Shown: positions 9,662 through 18,982, numbered from the stretch's first letter. The stretch: DNA of 64,000 nt from Marvinbryantia formatexigens DSM 14469 (GCF_025148285.1 NZ_CP102268.1:248001-312000); one strand, 5' to 3'. Notes: generated from the letters alone by a model not told the origin. A program made the numbers and translations.

Positions 9662-9949
9662 TTCATAAAACCTCCATTGTCTTTATTATATAAATAACAT
9701 ACTATCGTTTTCGGTACTATTTTCAATAGAAAGCTATTCGAAATGAAAAAATCAAAATATGATGTCCGATTTCACACCTCGCCATATCCCTTATTCCTAA
9801 CCCGGACAAACCAGAAAAGCTTATTTTATATGTTTCTGCAACTTTCCACATTTTTTGCAATAAACATCTTCATCTACAATTGAAGTAAAATACTCCAACT
9901 TCAGCTTTTCGATTTGATCCGACACCTCTGCCGTATAAGATAATGTCAA
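9662..9949. other. Intergenic region without a recognised gene
   Basis: AT-rich sequence upstream of the tyrosine recombinase. TCCTCCATTG-type sequence near 9674 is the recombinase ribosome site read on the minus strand. Nothing else in this stretch could be supported as a gene or structured element. Confidence 0.5.
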
Positions 9950-10140
9950 TTAATCAACGCTAACCCGCAAGGCTAAAAATACCCCTTGTGGTAAAATCGT
10001 CAGTATCTCACTGATTCCAACCACAGGGGGCATCTGCGCTATCTTTTCTACCGGAAGGTCCCATGTCAACAAGCTCAAAGGCGGTCTTCCTGGCCTTTTT
10101 CATACCATTTTTCGCTGCCTTCATACGTCTCGTCCCAGCC
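9950..10140 (-). pseudogene. C-terminal remnant of an Rpn-like nuclease gene
   Basis: Read on the minus strand, one frame gives GMKKARKTAFELVDMG and a second, after a frameshift, gives LPVEKIAQMPPVVGISEIL, ending at a TAA at 9952-9950. Together these look like the helical, HTH-like tail of Rpn-family (recombination-promoting nuclease) proteins, similar in style to the tail of the gene at 24201-25079 (EMKKARETALKMKKKG). The nuclease core is missing and the frame is broken. Confidence 0.5.
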
Positions 10141-10196
10141 TCCTTTCTCACATTTCAGGCTGCAAACAATTCCTTTTGAGAAAACAGCATCTATCC

Positions 10197-11870
10197 TTAC
10201 TTTAATCGCTCCCGCAGAACCTCCATTTTGCACTCATGCCGCTTGTTCTCATCATCCTTGTTATAAGCGATTCCCACTGCAAGGATGCGTCCTGTGTACT
10301 CAGGATTCTCCCCAAACTTTCCTTCAAAGCGCAAAGCATACTGACGTTCCTTGATTTGCCGTATTGCTTCGTCCGCTGTGTGGTTCACTTTTAATTCAAT
10401 AATAATACAGTCCTCGCTCTTTACGAACGGATAAAAGATAAAATCAACATAGCCAAGACCCGCTTTGTCCTCGCGTTCAATACGATAGGAATCCAGTGCT
10501 TTCAGATATACCCACCGGATAATAGATGCCAGCTCCGCCTCATTGCTGTATGTCTGCAACGGACTGTGCGTATTATGCGCGTACTCCATCAGCTCCGTCA
10601 TGGTTTTTGTATCGCCGGCCTTCGTCGCTGCGAGCATCCGCCCGGATTCTTTTGTCAGCTTATATACATTTCCCAAAGAAGGCTCCCGCTGTACCACCTC
10701 CGCAAACTTATCCATCAACTCTTTGTTCGGGATGGAAACGTACCCGTCCTTATAATTCAGAAAGCCATACACTACCATTGCTGAGAATATCTCATCCTTT
10801 GTTTTCAGCTCCATAGATGTTGCGGCATATTCCTGTACTCTTGCCGGAACCGGATTATCCGCTACCATAGCGGCGATATCATCCTTGACTGCGTCCGTAT
10901 TGGCACCTATATAATAGAATATCTCATCATAAGGGCCTGAACTCGTCCAGTAGTTTCCCAACTGATTGTCACTCAGCGCACCAACTACAGATCTTGGGTT
11001 ATACAGCTTCTGCCCGCCTGCCGTCTGATATCCGTCATACCACAGTTCCAATCCCTCACGGGTCACAGCCGGATCAGACTCTGTCTCCAGATACCTCTGA
11101 TACAGAACATCCACTTCCTCATCGGTAAAACCGAAATATTCACTGTATTTTACCCTGGTGGCCATAGAGTATTCAAAAAACATATTCAGTTCCGAACCAC
11201 TGGAATACTTGGCAATCGGCAGGATGCCGGTCATATATGCCATCTCCACATAGGCTTTATCCTTTAAAAGATTGCTTAAAAATTTTGTAAACCCCGCCTT
11301 ATCCTTATCTGTGGCAAAGTCCTGATGATAGATATAGTCCCACTCATCCAGCACAAAGATAAATTTCTCGCCGTCACAGTATTCGTGAATTTTCTTCAAA
11401 GCATCCCACACAGCATCTGTTTCTCTGATCTTTACTTTCGGATATGCCATTATCAAATCATCTAGCAACAGGGACTTTATCCTGGCAATATACTGTGTAT
11501 AAGTAGACACCTCATCCGGCATTTCATTAAACATAATATGAATCACATTATGCTTATTAAGATGCTCACGATACCATTCATACTTTGAAGCCCTCAAATT
11601 TCGGAAAAGTCTGCCGCTGTCCACACCTTTTCCAAAATAGGAAACGATCATATTCGCCATAACCGTTTTACCAAACCGGCGCGGTCTTGTAATCGCAACA
11701 TATTTCTGTCCTTTGCCCTGATTGGGGCCAGACTTTTCAATTTCATTCTCTTTTAACTCTACAATTGGCACTAATTCAGCAAGTATATCTGTTTTGTCCA
11801 CATAATAAGTTGACGCATAATCCTCGCAGAATAAGCTGTACGCGCTCCGGCTATTTAAGTAAACGCCCAA
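10197..11870 (-). CDS. AAA-ATPase-like protein with C-terminal PD-(D/E)XK nuclease domain, copy 2
   Basis: Paralog of the 5154-6827 gene with the same P-loop (RPRRFGKTV), Walker-B-like (FVLDEWDYIY) and nuclease (CIIIELKVNHT) motifs. From about residue 165 to the end only a few residues differ. Residues 90-160 differ strongly (DEVSTYTQYIARIKSLLL against KEGNSYSQYIARFEKGLL), suggesting recombination or selection there. At the site where copy 1 has the ATG start, this copy has TTG (11870); an upstream in-frame GTG (11879) is the other choice. Function of the family is unknown. A third, broken 3' fragment follows at 12357-12605. Confidence 0.85.
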   Translation of the reverse strand: MGVYLNSRSAYSLFCEDYASTYYVDKTDILAELVPIVELKENEIEKSGPNQGKGQKYVAITRPRRFGKTVMANMIVSYFGKGVDSGRLFRNLRASKYEWYREHLNKHNVIHIMFNEMPDEVSTYTQYIARIKSLLLDDLIMAYPKVKIRETDAVWDALKKIHEYCDGEKFIFVLDEWDYIYHQDFATDKDKAGFTKFLSNLLKDKAYVEMAYMTGILPIAKYSSGSELNMFFEYSMATRVKYSEYFGFTDEEVDVLYQRYLETESDPAVTREGLELWYDGYQTAGGQKLYNPRSVVGALSDNQLGNYWTSSGPYDEIFYYIGANTDAVKDDIAAMVADNPVPARVQEYAATSMELKTKDEIFSAMVVYGFLNYKDGYVSIPNKELMDKFAEVVQREPSLGNVYKLTKESGRMLAATKAGDTKTMTELMEYAHNTHSPLQTYSNEAELASIIRWVYLKALDSYRIEREDKAGLGYVDFIFYPFVKSEDCIIIELKVNHTADEAIRQIKERQYALRFEGKFGENPEYTGRILAVGIAYNKDDENKRHECKMEVLRERLK

Positions 11871-12006
11871 TCTATCCACACTCCTTTCCCAGCCATCCGG
11901 TTTGAATCTGTCAGCCCATTCTAAAGTTATCCAGCTTCATCTGTCCCCACACAGTCGCTCCGTACAGTCTTTAGAGTCTATTTTTAATATTCCGGGATGA
12001 TTCACA

Positions 12007-12084
12007 CGCCTGTCTTCCAGCAGCGTATAATTACCCTATTATGCTTACAATACCATAAAACTCCCCCTGTTGCAAGAGGGTTTG
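12007..12084. repeat. Conserved upstream block of the nuclease gene (copy 2)
   Basis: Counterpart of 6931-7005, with matching CAGCGTATAAT, CCCTATTATG and ACCATAAAACT segments. It lies about 130 bp upstream of the copy 2 gene, in the same orientation as at copy 1. The duplication therefore included upstream sequence and not just the coding region. Confidence 0.6.
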
Positions 12085-12356
12085 CGGATAAATTCTCTGG
12101 ATTTTCAGATAGCTTAAAATGTACCTGATAAATGCCGGGAAATTTCTTATTTTGTCAAGTACAGATGCTTACCTGCTTACGATAAAATATGACATAGCGA
12201 ACACTATAGGGGTATATCTGAAGCTTAACATCCGGACAGATATAATTATCATCCGCTGGTTTTGGCACCAGTCATCCAAACAGAGCTTTAACGCGCTCAT
12301 CCGGCCTGAAGCCGGATACCGCCATGTTTTTGTTTTTGACAAAACAGCATCTATCC

Positions 12357-12605
12357 TTACCTCAACCTCTCCCGCAAAACCTCTGCCTTACATTCATGTC
12401 GCTTGCTTTCATCGTCCTTATTATAAGCGATTCCTACTGCGAGAATGCACCCTGTGTATTTCGGGTTCTCCCCAAACTTTCCTTCAAATCGCAGCGCATA
12501 CTTTCAATCTTTGATTTGCCATATTGCTTCTTCCTCCGTGTGGTTCACCTTTAATTCAATAATAATACAATCCTCATTTTTTACGAATGGATAGAAGATA
12601 AAATC
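12357..12605 (-). pseudogene. 3' fragment of a third AAA-ATPase-like/nuclease gene
   Basis: The minus strand encodes the last ~83 residues of the same family: FIFYPFVKNEDCIIIELKVN through EVLRERLR and a TAA. An in-frame TGA replaces the Arg codon in the segment corresponding to QIKDRQYALRF, and similarity ends abruptly at 12605. The downstream flank AAAACAGCATCTATCCTTAC is shared with copy 2 at 10180-10200, so this fragment arose from the same duplicated unit. Confidence 0.85.
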
Positions 12606-12643
12606 TGCTCGTGTCAATTAGGGAATAAAAATTTTTTACATTC

Positions 12644-12976
12644 CTACTTTTTAATAAAATGTTTATCTGTCTCCGGTATTCCATCCTCATCAGACATATA
12701 CCGCTCCACCCTCATATGCAGATTATACTTCACCCGAAGCTCTGCAATCTTATCCATCATTGGGGACGAATGATGTCTGTCAATCGCCTGCTGGTCTTTC
12801 CAGCAGGCAATCAGTAGAACCGTCTCCGGGTCTGCCTTAGGAATGAAATACTCATACCGCAGATTCCCCTCTTCCTTACGGATTTCCGCCACAGTACCAC
12901 TTCTCTCCATTTCCTCCGCAAATTTCCGTGCATTGCCATCTGTCCCAGTATAATAAATATTTACAACTATGCTCAT
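12644..12976 (-). CDS. ABM-domain (antibiotic biosynthesis monooxygenase-like) protein
   Basis: A 110-residue single-domain protein beginning MSIVVNIYYTG, with TVLLIACWKDQQAIDRHHSS matching the ferredoxin-like dimeric alpha/beta barrel of the ABM superfamily (YgiN-type quinol monooxygenases). The start at 12976 has GGAGGACAGGT directly upstream. These enzymes oxidise quinone-like substrates or act on small reactive compounds; the specific substrate cannot be inferred. It appears monocistronic and its length is normal for the family. Confidence 0.75.
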   Translation of the reverse strand: MSIVVNIYYTGTDGNARKFAEEMERSGTVAEIRKEEGNLRYEYFIPKADPETVLLIACWKDQQAIDRHHSSPMMDKIAELRVKYNLHMRVERYMSDEDGIPETDKHFIKK

Positions 12977-13025
12977 ACCTGTCCTCCTGCTTTTTCTATT
13001 TTATTCCCAATCATATAATAGTTCT

Positions 13026-13262
13026 TTATTTTTTGCAGATGCCAAAAGACGTCCATAAATGCTTCTTTGTTGGATCAGAAAAGGCTGTTGGCCAACCGGC
13101 AAATGTAGCTATCGAAGAAACCGCACCTGCGGGTGGAAAAAATGATGTGAAAGCTATTGCAATCACTCCAACGGTTGCACACGCCTTTCCTACATTTTCA
13201 ATAATCCCTTTATATTTCATCGCTTTCTGGGCTTTCACAATATCATCTTCTATTATTTGCAT
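13026..13262 (-). CDS. Small membrane-associated protein, probably the frameshifted C-terminus of the gene at 13267-13920
   Basis: 78 residues with one hydrophobic segment (ACATVGVIAIAFTSFFPPAG). I recognise no family. The region just before its ATG, read in the same frame, continues upstream into the preceding gene as SYDNMQIIEDD, so a one-base shift around AGTATCCTATGATAATATG at 13258-13275 would join both frames into a protein of about 295 residues. No clear ribosome site precedes its ATG. It is therefore more likely part of a split gene than an independent one. Confidence 0.4.
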   Translation of the reverse strand: MQIIEDDIVKAQKAMKYKGIIENVGKACATVGVIAIAFTSFFPPAGAVSSIATFAGWPTAFSDPTKKHLWTSFGICKK

Positions 13263-13266
13263 ATTA

Positions 13267-13920
13267 TCATAGGATACTATCTCCTAATGAAGAAGCTGTG
13301 TATATTCTGTCTAGCTTTTTAGACGTATATTTTAAAATTTTAACAGCTTCAGCTCCTTCCTTTACAGGAACCTTCACACCAATATGAGAAGACTCAGCCA
13401 TATCTGAAATTGTCGCATTAATTACTTGAGATACTAAATCATTGTGATAAGCAATATTGAATAACTCCTTATATTCTTTAAGCACTTCAAAGACAGGATT
13501 ATGATAAATAAAGTCTCCCAATTCTATGAAATGGTCTAAATCAATGCCATTATAATCCTCTTTAGACTCAAGCCGGAAAGTCTTGAGAAGCTTAACGCTA
13601 TTGTAGTCAAGATTGTATTGATCCTCAAACTCTAAAAATTCTTTAACTTTTTCATTCCATTCATCGAATATCGCCTTAATTCTATCTACTGTATAATACT
13701 TGATATCAAGCCCTTTCTCTGCCATCATCCATTGAACTATGTCTATGTCAAAAGTGAAAAAACCTTCCACGTCATATTCACTTTTTTTATATGGCAAGAT
13801 AATTTCTTTCTCAATCAGTTCCCCATCAATGCACCTATATGTAAATGGATCTACATAAACTGCACCAGCAACTATAAATTGCTCAAGAATCATTTGGGCG
13901 TACCATCTCTCCCATTCCAA
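13267..13920 (-). CDS. Unrecognised 217-residue protein, possibly frameshifted at its 3' end
   Basis: Acidic, mostly helical protein with no recognised motif. The only in-frame start at the 5' end is TTG at 13920; an ATG nine codons downstream (MILEQFIVAG) is an alternative. It ends LGDSIL and the hydrophobic 78-residue frame follows four bases later. The upstream flank passes within 40 bp into the truncated ATPase relic on the other strand, so the native 5' end may have been altered by rearrangement. Function unknown. Confidence 0.45.
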   Translation of the reverse strand: MEWERWYAQMILEQFIVAGAVYVDPFTYRCIDGELIEKEIILPYKKSEYDVEGFFTFDIDIVQWMMAEKGLDIKYYTVDRIKAIFDEWNEKVKEFLEFEDQYNLDYNSVKLLKTFRLESKEDYNGIDLDHFIELGDFIYHNPVFEVLKEYKELFNIAYHNDLVSQVINATISDMAESSHIGVKVPVKEGAEAVKILKYTSKKLDRIYTASSLGDSIL

Positions 13921-13959
13921 AGTGAAATTAAGCCACAGGCACTACCTTCCCATGGCCCA

Positions 13960-14460
13960 ATTTTACCACGCTGTTTAAAGTGATCCAGGAGCGGGTGTAT
14001 TACCTGTATAAAGAAAAGAAACAGCCCCTGATCCTTGCGATCGATGAAGCGCAGTATCTGAATTATAATATCCTGCGGGACCTGAAGATGCTGATGAATT
14101 ACCGTTATGATTCCCTGAACTGCTTCAGCCTGGTACTGATAGGAGAGCCGTATCTGAACCATATCCTGGAGAAGCAGGTCCACGAAGCCCTCCGGCAACA
14201 GATTACCGTCCATTATAATTATGAAGGGCTATCTGATCAGGCGGTGCCGGATTATATCCAGCATAAGCTGGAACTTACGGGAAGGAGCCGCAGCATCCTG
14301 GGAGGGGACGCTGTCAGCGCAATCCATGGATACGGTGGGCAATGCCCGGAAGATAGACAACCTAATGACAGATGCCCTGACGATCGGGGCACAGCAGGAT
14401 AAGCATACGATTGATGCAGAGATCATACTGGCTGCAGCCAATAATCAGTCCCTGACATAA
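13960..14460 (+). pseudogene. ExeA/TniB-like transposition ATPase, truncated and frameshifted
   Basis: One frame gives LFKVIQERVYYLYKEKKQPL, LILAIDEAQYLNYNIL (Walker-B-like DEAQ) and SLVLIGEPYLNHIL. Near 14330 the frame shifts: HGYGGQCPEDRQ replaces what should read on in the next frame as GNARKIDNLMTDALTIGA and ends AANNQSLT. The Walker-A end is missing. ExeA-type AAA ATPases of this kind partner DDE integrases in some Clostridia transposable elements; no integrase gene is left next to it. Confidence 0.75.
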
Positions 14461-14538
14461 TTAAGATAAGATGCCGGAACAGCGACAGAAGCGTGATTTT
14501 GAGACGTGATTCTGCCGCTGTTTTTGGTATCGTAATAT

Positions 14539-16812
14539 TCACAAATCAAATACGTTAAAATAATCCACCGTACCATCCCAGCTCTGCTCAACTGCATCGC
14601 CCGTCCCGAGATTAACAGACACCGAATACCGTACCTGCCCGGTCTGCAGTTCAACTATATCTGCATATTCCATAGTATGGTCATTATTTTCATAATCAAA
14701 ATCGAAGTAAACGTTTTGATACTCATCAGCCCCCATCTTCCGCAAATAGTAATTCTGCAAAACTGACCATATGTTTTCACAGAGTCCATTTCTAAAGTAC
14801 GGTGCCTGAACAATGTCGTATCCTTTGAGTGCCGGTCCGGCCATATTTCTCTGCACTGTTTCTTCTGCAATATTGTCTTCATTCAGCCCGGTCCAGGCAA
14901 ACTGCGCTTCACTATAAACATTAAGATATTTATCATAATTGCCATCAAACGCCGTAATCGTTCCATCCACTTCTTCTACCGTATAGTTCTCACTGTTTAT
15001 ATAATAGTAAAGAATTGTATCACACGATTTTCCATCTTCATTTATCTTGTAATAGTGTTGAAAGTTATGCTGAGCGCCTCCGGATCCATTTTCCGAAATA
15101 ATACCATCTTCACAAATTGTAAGGTGAGATCGTTCTGCACCGCTAAACATATGTATAACAGCTCCATCAACATAAGAAAATACATCAATGACACTGCAGG
15201 AACCATTTGAAAGCATCCCTATCAATAGCTCCTGAATCCCATTTCCGTCTAAATCCTCCAGAGTGAATGCCAGACTGATCGTGCCGTCATAATTTCCAAA
15301 ATATAGCAAATAATTGACAATATTCTCCGGATTACTGCTCATCTCCAAATTAAGGTTTCCGCTGTTCCATACATCATAATACTGCCATAATATGTTCCCA
15401 TATGCCGACAGCATATCACTGTTCTCAGATTTGTTATGTTCTCCGCCCATGACTGCAATTTCTTCATCCGTCATACGGTAAAACTCCAGGCTCGGAAAAA
15501 TCTTCTCCACAGTATCCAGATCCATCCGTGTAATATCTCCCGCTTTTTGCAGCCATTCCTTATAGTCTTCATAATTATGAAACTCAAGAAGGCTCAATAA
15601 TTGAGAATCATTCACCAGCATATTATAAACACAGTAATATCCTCTATAATCCACATACAGCAAATTTTCCATCAGATTCTGTATCTTTTCAATTCTATTT
15701 ATCTGTTCCGGACTCTGTATGAAGACAACTTCCGCTTCAATCGCCTTATTCAATGCATCGCGTATTTTTCGAATTGCAAATACTTCATTATAACGCCTAT
15801 ATATGTTGGTCGTGCCAAAAAGCATATCTCCGCCCAAAATGCCAAGTTTAAACGATGCCTGTCCTAAGGAGATCATATCGCCTACTGCCTTCGCCGAATC
15901 ATTGAGGAAGCGCAGCACCTCATAATCTGTCTCACTCAGAGCCAGTACATCCTTACTTGCCAGCAGTTCCGGAATAATGCCATCAAATATGACATCCTTC
16001 CCCAGAAAAACTGCCGCATCTCCAGCCGCATCCGCAATCTGGTCCAACTGATACCGAAGCATAATGCCGACATCTTTCTTCAATATATTTGCTGCGGCAG
16101 CCAAATTCTCATCTTCCGCATATGTCTCAATTGCATTTAAAAAATCACTATACATCGTGTAATTTTGCAGAATCTGTTCATATAGCTCAAATTTCTCCTG
16201 CTGTTCCAATACAAATCCTGCCCCGTCCCAGGTCACCCCTATGGAATACTGTAAATCTTCCAGTTGTCTTCTTATGTTCTCCGTGGCATTTGCAGTAGCG
16301 GATGCATCCACCCCGACAACTGCCGTCATAATATCAACTACATCCTGACCGTATTCTGCCACATCCTTAATTTTATCCAGGTCTTTCTGCGCATCCATGT
16401 AGTCTTTTAAGTCATAAGACATTGCCGAAAGCATGCCGGTCAAGATCTCCAGATATCGCTTCTGATCCAAGGTTTCGCCCAAAACTACGGAAGCCCCGTC
16501 TACAGCCCACTGCATTCCATCCATCTTGTCTACAAGCTGACAGTATTGTACTTTATCATAATCATTCAGATAATTGTGCCACACACTTTCCATTGCATTT
16601 TTATAGTTTTCATATACGTCCGTTTCATAATAACGAAGGTCATATACACCCGTCTCATTTACCAGAAAATCCGGCATAGATGCCGAAGACTGCCCTCTGA
16701 CATTTGTAATCTCCGGATCGTCCAGCCATATGGTTCCGTCATCTTCTGCACAAACGATTGCTGATGCCAAAAGCCACAGCGTCATTCCCAAAATCAAGCT
16801 CCGTTTTTTCAT
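14539..16812 (-). CDS. Secreted protein of unknown function with a calcium-type DxDGNG segment
   Basis: 757 residues starting at the ATG at 16812 (MKKRSLILGMTLWLL), which has GGGAGGGAGAACA upstream. The basic start, hydrophobic stretch and SAIVCAED form a signal peptide with either a lipobox-like or an ordinary cleavage site. The middle is helical and acidic with no known motif. Near the C-terminus LEDLDGNGIQELLIGM resembles FG-GAP/VCBS-style calcium loops common in secreted Lachnospiraceae proteins. It appears monocistronic. It could be a surface or cell-envelope protein, but there is no basis for a finer call. Confidence 0.6.
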   Translation of the reverse strand: MKKRSLILGMTLWLLASAIVCAEDDGTIWLDDPEITNVRGQSSASMPDFLVNETGVYDLRYYETDVYENYKNAMESVWHNYLNDYDKVQYCQLVDKMDGMQWAVDGASVVLGETLDQKRYLEILTGMLSAMSYDLKDYMDAQKDLDKIKDVAEYGQDVVDIMTAVVGVDASATANATENIRRQLEDLQYSIGVTWDGAGFVLEQQEKFELYEQILQNYTMYSDFLNAIETYAEDENLAAAANILKKDVGIMLRYQLDQIADAAGDAAVFLGKDVIFDGIIPELLASKDVLALSETDYEVLRFLNDSAKAVGDMISLGQASFKLGILGGDMLFGTTNIYRRYNEVFAIRKIRDALNKAIEAEVVFIQSPEQINRIEKIQNLMENLLYVDYRGYYCVYNMLVNDSQLLSLLEFHNYEDYKEWLQKAGDITRMDLDTVEKIFPSLEFYRMTDEEIAVMGGEHNKSENSDMLSAYGNILWQYYDVWNSGNLNLEMSSNPENIVNYLLYFGNYDGTISLAFTLEDLDGNGIQELLIGMLSNGSCSVIDVFSYVDGAVIHMFSGAERSHLTICEDGIISENGSGGAQHNFQHYYKINEDGKSCDTILYYYINSENYTVEEVDGTITAFDGNYDKYLNVYSEAQFAWTGLNEDNIAEETVQRNMAGPALKGYDIVQAPYFRNGLCENIWSVLQNYYLRKMGADEYQNVYFDFDYENNDHTMEYADIVELQTGQVRYSVSVNLGTGDAVEQSWDGTVDYFNVFDL

Positions 16813-16943
16813 TGTTCTCCCTCCCAAATATGATGTATCAACATCCTGATACATGGATTTTGCCTAAAACCATCGTTGTCCCCTGACCAGATACAAAAAT
16901 CAGTCTTTCAAGAAATAGCATGTCAAAAGTGCAAATCGCCGAG

Positions 16944-17747
16944 TCAGGTGGAAATGCGTATTATCACTACTTCACATGGATTACCCCATCTCGGAACAGA
17001 AGCCGTGTTGGAGCTGCCGGAAGTAACAATCAATCTGCTATCGTAGATTCCCCTCGTATATTTGGGAAAAAGTCCCTGTCCCGGTGCGTAAATTCCCCGA
17101 TTCCATATACGTATCTGACCGCCATGCGCGTGTCCGGACAAAATTAAATCAATCCCCCGTCCTTTTAAATAACGATCATAGTATTCCGGATGATGGCAAA
17201 GCAATATCTTATAGCCGTCTTTTGCGCAAAATTCATTTAGCCATTCCAAATCTGCATCGGATGACAAGCCCCCAATACGAATTGTCATGCCGTTTATACA
17301 AATCTGACAGTCTGCATTATTCAGCAGCTGTCCCCCGCTCTCTTGGATAACCTCCAAATCTTCCGGCAGTAAATACCACTCATGATTTCCGATACTTAAA
17401 AACACCGGAGCAATCCTTTCGGCTTCCCGCAAAAATTGATAAGCATATTCCGTTTCATGCTTATGCTCTCCGAATATCCGCTCAAACAAGTCATCCGCCT
17501 TCATCAGAATGCGGCGCAGCATCTTCTCCAGGATTCCTTCCTCTGCTGTCCTAATGGTATCCCTGTCTGATCCATGCCGCTCAAAGGTATCCCCGGCAAC
17601 CATGATCATATCCGGTTTTCCCTGCCGCAAAAGCGCAAGCACTTCCTGCGAATCATGTTCATGCAGATCAAATATCAGACCGAGGGTCAGCTTTCCCGGC
17701 AAACCTGCCGTCACCTTATATTCCGTTAAAATAAACTTGTCTTTCAT
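16944..17747 (-). CDS. Calcineurin-like metallophosphoesterase
   Basis: About 267 residues. The start is the ATG at 17747 (MKDKFILTEYKV) with AAAGGAG seven bases upstream. The five metal-site motifs are present in order: FDLHEHD, VAGDTF, IGNHEW, LLCHHPEY and SGHAHGGQ. The family hydrolyses phosphoester bonds with two metals; YkuE/UDP-diacylglucosamine-type members act near the membrane, but no membrane segment is seen here. It starts 16 bases after the stop of the thioesterase gene and likely shares its transcript with it and sfsA. The first motif (FDLHE) lacks the usual SDLH serine. Confidence 0.85.
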   Translation of the reverse strand: MKDKFILTEYKVTAGLPGKLTLGLIFDLHEHDSQEVLALLRQGKPDMIMVAGDTFERHGSDRDTIRTAEEGILEKMLRRILMKADDLFERIFGEHKHETEYAYQFLREAERIAPVFLSIGNHEWYLLPEDLEVIQESGGQLLNNADCQICINGMTIRIGGLSSDADLEWLNEFCAKDGYKILLCHHPEYYDRYLKGRGIDLILSGHAHGGQIRIWNRGIYAPGQGLFPKYTRGIYDSRLIVTSGSSNTASVPRWGNPCEVVIIRIST

Positions 17748-17763
17748 CAAATCTCCTTTAATG

Positions 17764-18249
17764 CTAAAATCCTTCTTTTCTTCGCACTTTGCGCAGCTCC
17801 GCCCGCTTTTGGGCTGCTTCCCATTCTGCTTTTGCACTCTCCCCCTCTGCCAAAAGACCCGGAACCGGACGCGATTTCCCATTCCGATCCACAGCTACCA
17901 TCACCACATAGGCACGATTAATCATCGTTCTCGTACCATCCAGAGCTTCCCGATAGGTATCCACACGTACCTCCATAGAAGTATTTCCCACATAAGTCAG
18001 ATGCCCCCGGACAACCACCGTGTCATTCAGATAGGCACCCGCCTTAAAAATCAGATTGTCGAAACATGCCGTCACAATATCCGACTCCGCATGGCGTTTA
18101 CCCACAATACCTGCCACTTCGTCTATCCATGCCACCAACTGCCCGCCAAACAGCCGACCGCTGCCATTGATATGACGCGGCATCAGAAGATACGATTGTT
18201 CCACCTGAGAATCACTCGCCCGCTTCATTTTTCGTTGTTCCTGTTCCAT
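17764..18249 (-). CDS. Acyl-CoA thioesterase, hotdog fold
   Basis: 161 residues from the ATG at 18249 (MEQEQRKMKRAS), which follows GGAGGAATACAGGAAT. RHINGSGRLFGGQLVAWIDE is the hallmark N-G/D-x-x-FGG segment of the acyl-CoA thioesterase/YciA-type hotdog family, with the expected helix and strands after it. These enzymes cleave acyl-CoA to free acid and CoA in the cytoplasm. The gene follows sfsA closely and precedes the metallophosphoesterase gene in the same direction. Confidence 0.85.
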   Translation of the reverse strand: MEQEQRKMKRASDSQVEQSYLLMPRHINGSGRLFGGQLVAWIDEVAGIVGKRHAESDIVTACFDNLIFKAGAYLNDTVVVRGHLTYVGNTSMEVRVDTYREALDGTRTMINRAYVVMVAVDRNGKSRPVPGLLAEGESAKAEWEAAQKRAELRKVRRKEGF

Positions 18250-18277
18250 ATTCCTGTATTCCTCCCTCAACACATTT

Positions 18278-18982
18278 TTATTGCACGAAACCATTTTTTC
18301 GCTCAATTTTTCGACTAATGCTCAACGTATTCTCCGTCACATTGCAGGGCATATACCAGATTTCCACGCCTGCTCTTTCCGCTGCCTCCAGGGCTTCGCC
18401 AAATTCAGAGTCCGTCGCCATATTGGGCAGCACCTCTGTAACCCCTGCCATTGGAATCACGAACGCTACGATCCCATGATCCCCCTCCAAAACAGCCTTC
18501 TGCAGTTCCCGCACATGCTTTCGCGCCCGGTCACTTGGGGCATCCGGAAAAAATCCCTTCCCTTCCACCTCAAGCGTGCAGCCCTTTACTTCCAGCAAGT
18601 ATTTCTCTTTCCCTTTTTCCATATAAAAATCAATGCGGGAAGCGCCATATTTATATTCCGGCTTTACATAAGTGTAGCCCTGCCGCACCAGCCACTCCCC
18701 CATTACCCTGTTCGGCGCCTGGCTGTCAATATTCACCCATCCAAGACTTTTCTTATAAGCACTGATTAAATCATATTTTGTTTTCCGATTCACATTATCT
18801 GACAGCTCCAAAGCCACATCCGCTCCCGGAAAAAGCAGTTCACGGCACCGCCCCGTATTCTTCACATGGACAGTTTCCAGTCTGCCGTCAATCCACACAT
18901 GTGCTGCAAAGCGATTACATCTCTCTTCAAATTTCCCATATACTATCTGCTCATATCTCATATTGCCATACCCATCTGTCAT
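18278..18982 (-). CDS. sfsA: SfsA family protein (sugar fermentation stimulation)
   Basis: About 234 residues with the SfsA pattern: RFAAHVWIDG, VHVKNTGRCRELL, WVNIDSQAPNRVM, ASRIDFYMEKG, LLEVKGCTLEVEG and FFPDAPSDRARKHV. The conserved D...E-x-K arrangement resembles a nuclease-like fold, and the family binds DNA in E. coli, but its role is poorly defined. Start choice between 18982 (ATG, GAAGAA upstream) and 18961 (ATG at MRYEQIVYG) is uncertain. First gene of a probable sfsA-thioesterase-phosphoesterase operon. Confidence 0.85.
   Translation of the reverse strand: MTDGYGNMRYEQIVYGKFEERCNRFAAHVWIDGRLETVHVKNTGRCRELLFPGADVALELSDNVNRKTKYDLISAYKKSLGWVNIDSQAPNRVMGEWLVRQGYTYVKPEYKYGASRIDFYMEKGKEKYLLEVKGCTLEVEGKGFFPDAPSDRARKHVRELQKAVLEGDHGIVAFVIPMAGVTEVLPNMATDSEFGEALEAAERAGVEIWYMPCNVTENTLSISRKIERKNGFVQ

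Noticed and set aside
8579-9949. Invertible promoter controlled by the tyrosine recombinase
   Set aside because: No pair of inverted repeats enclosing a promoter was found on either side of the gene.
12299-12318. ATCCGGC-CTGAA-GCCGGAT hairpin as a terminator
   Set aside because: The stem is seven bases and the T-rich stretch starts about ten bases too far downstream.
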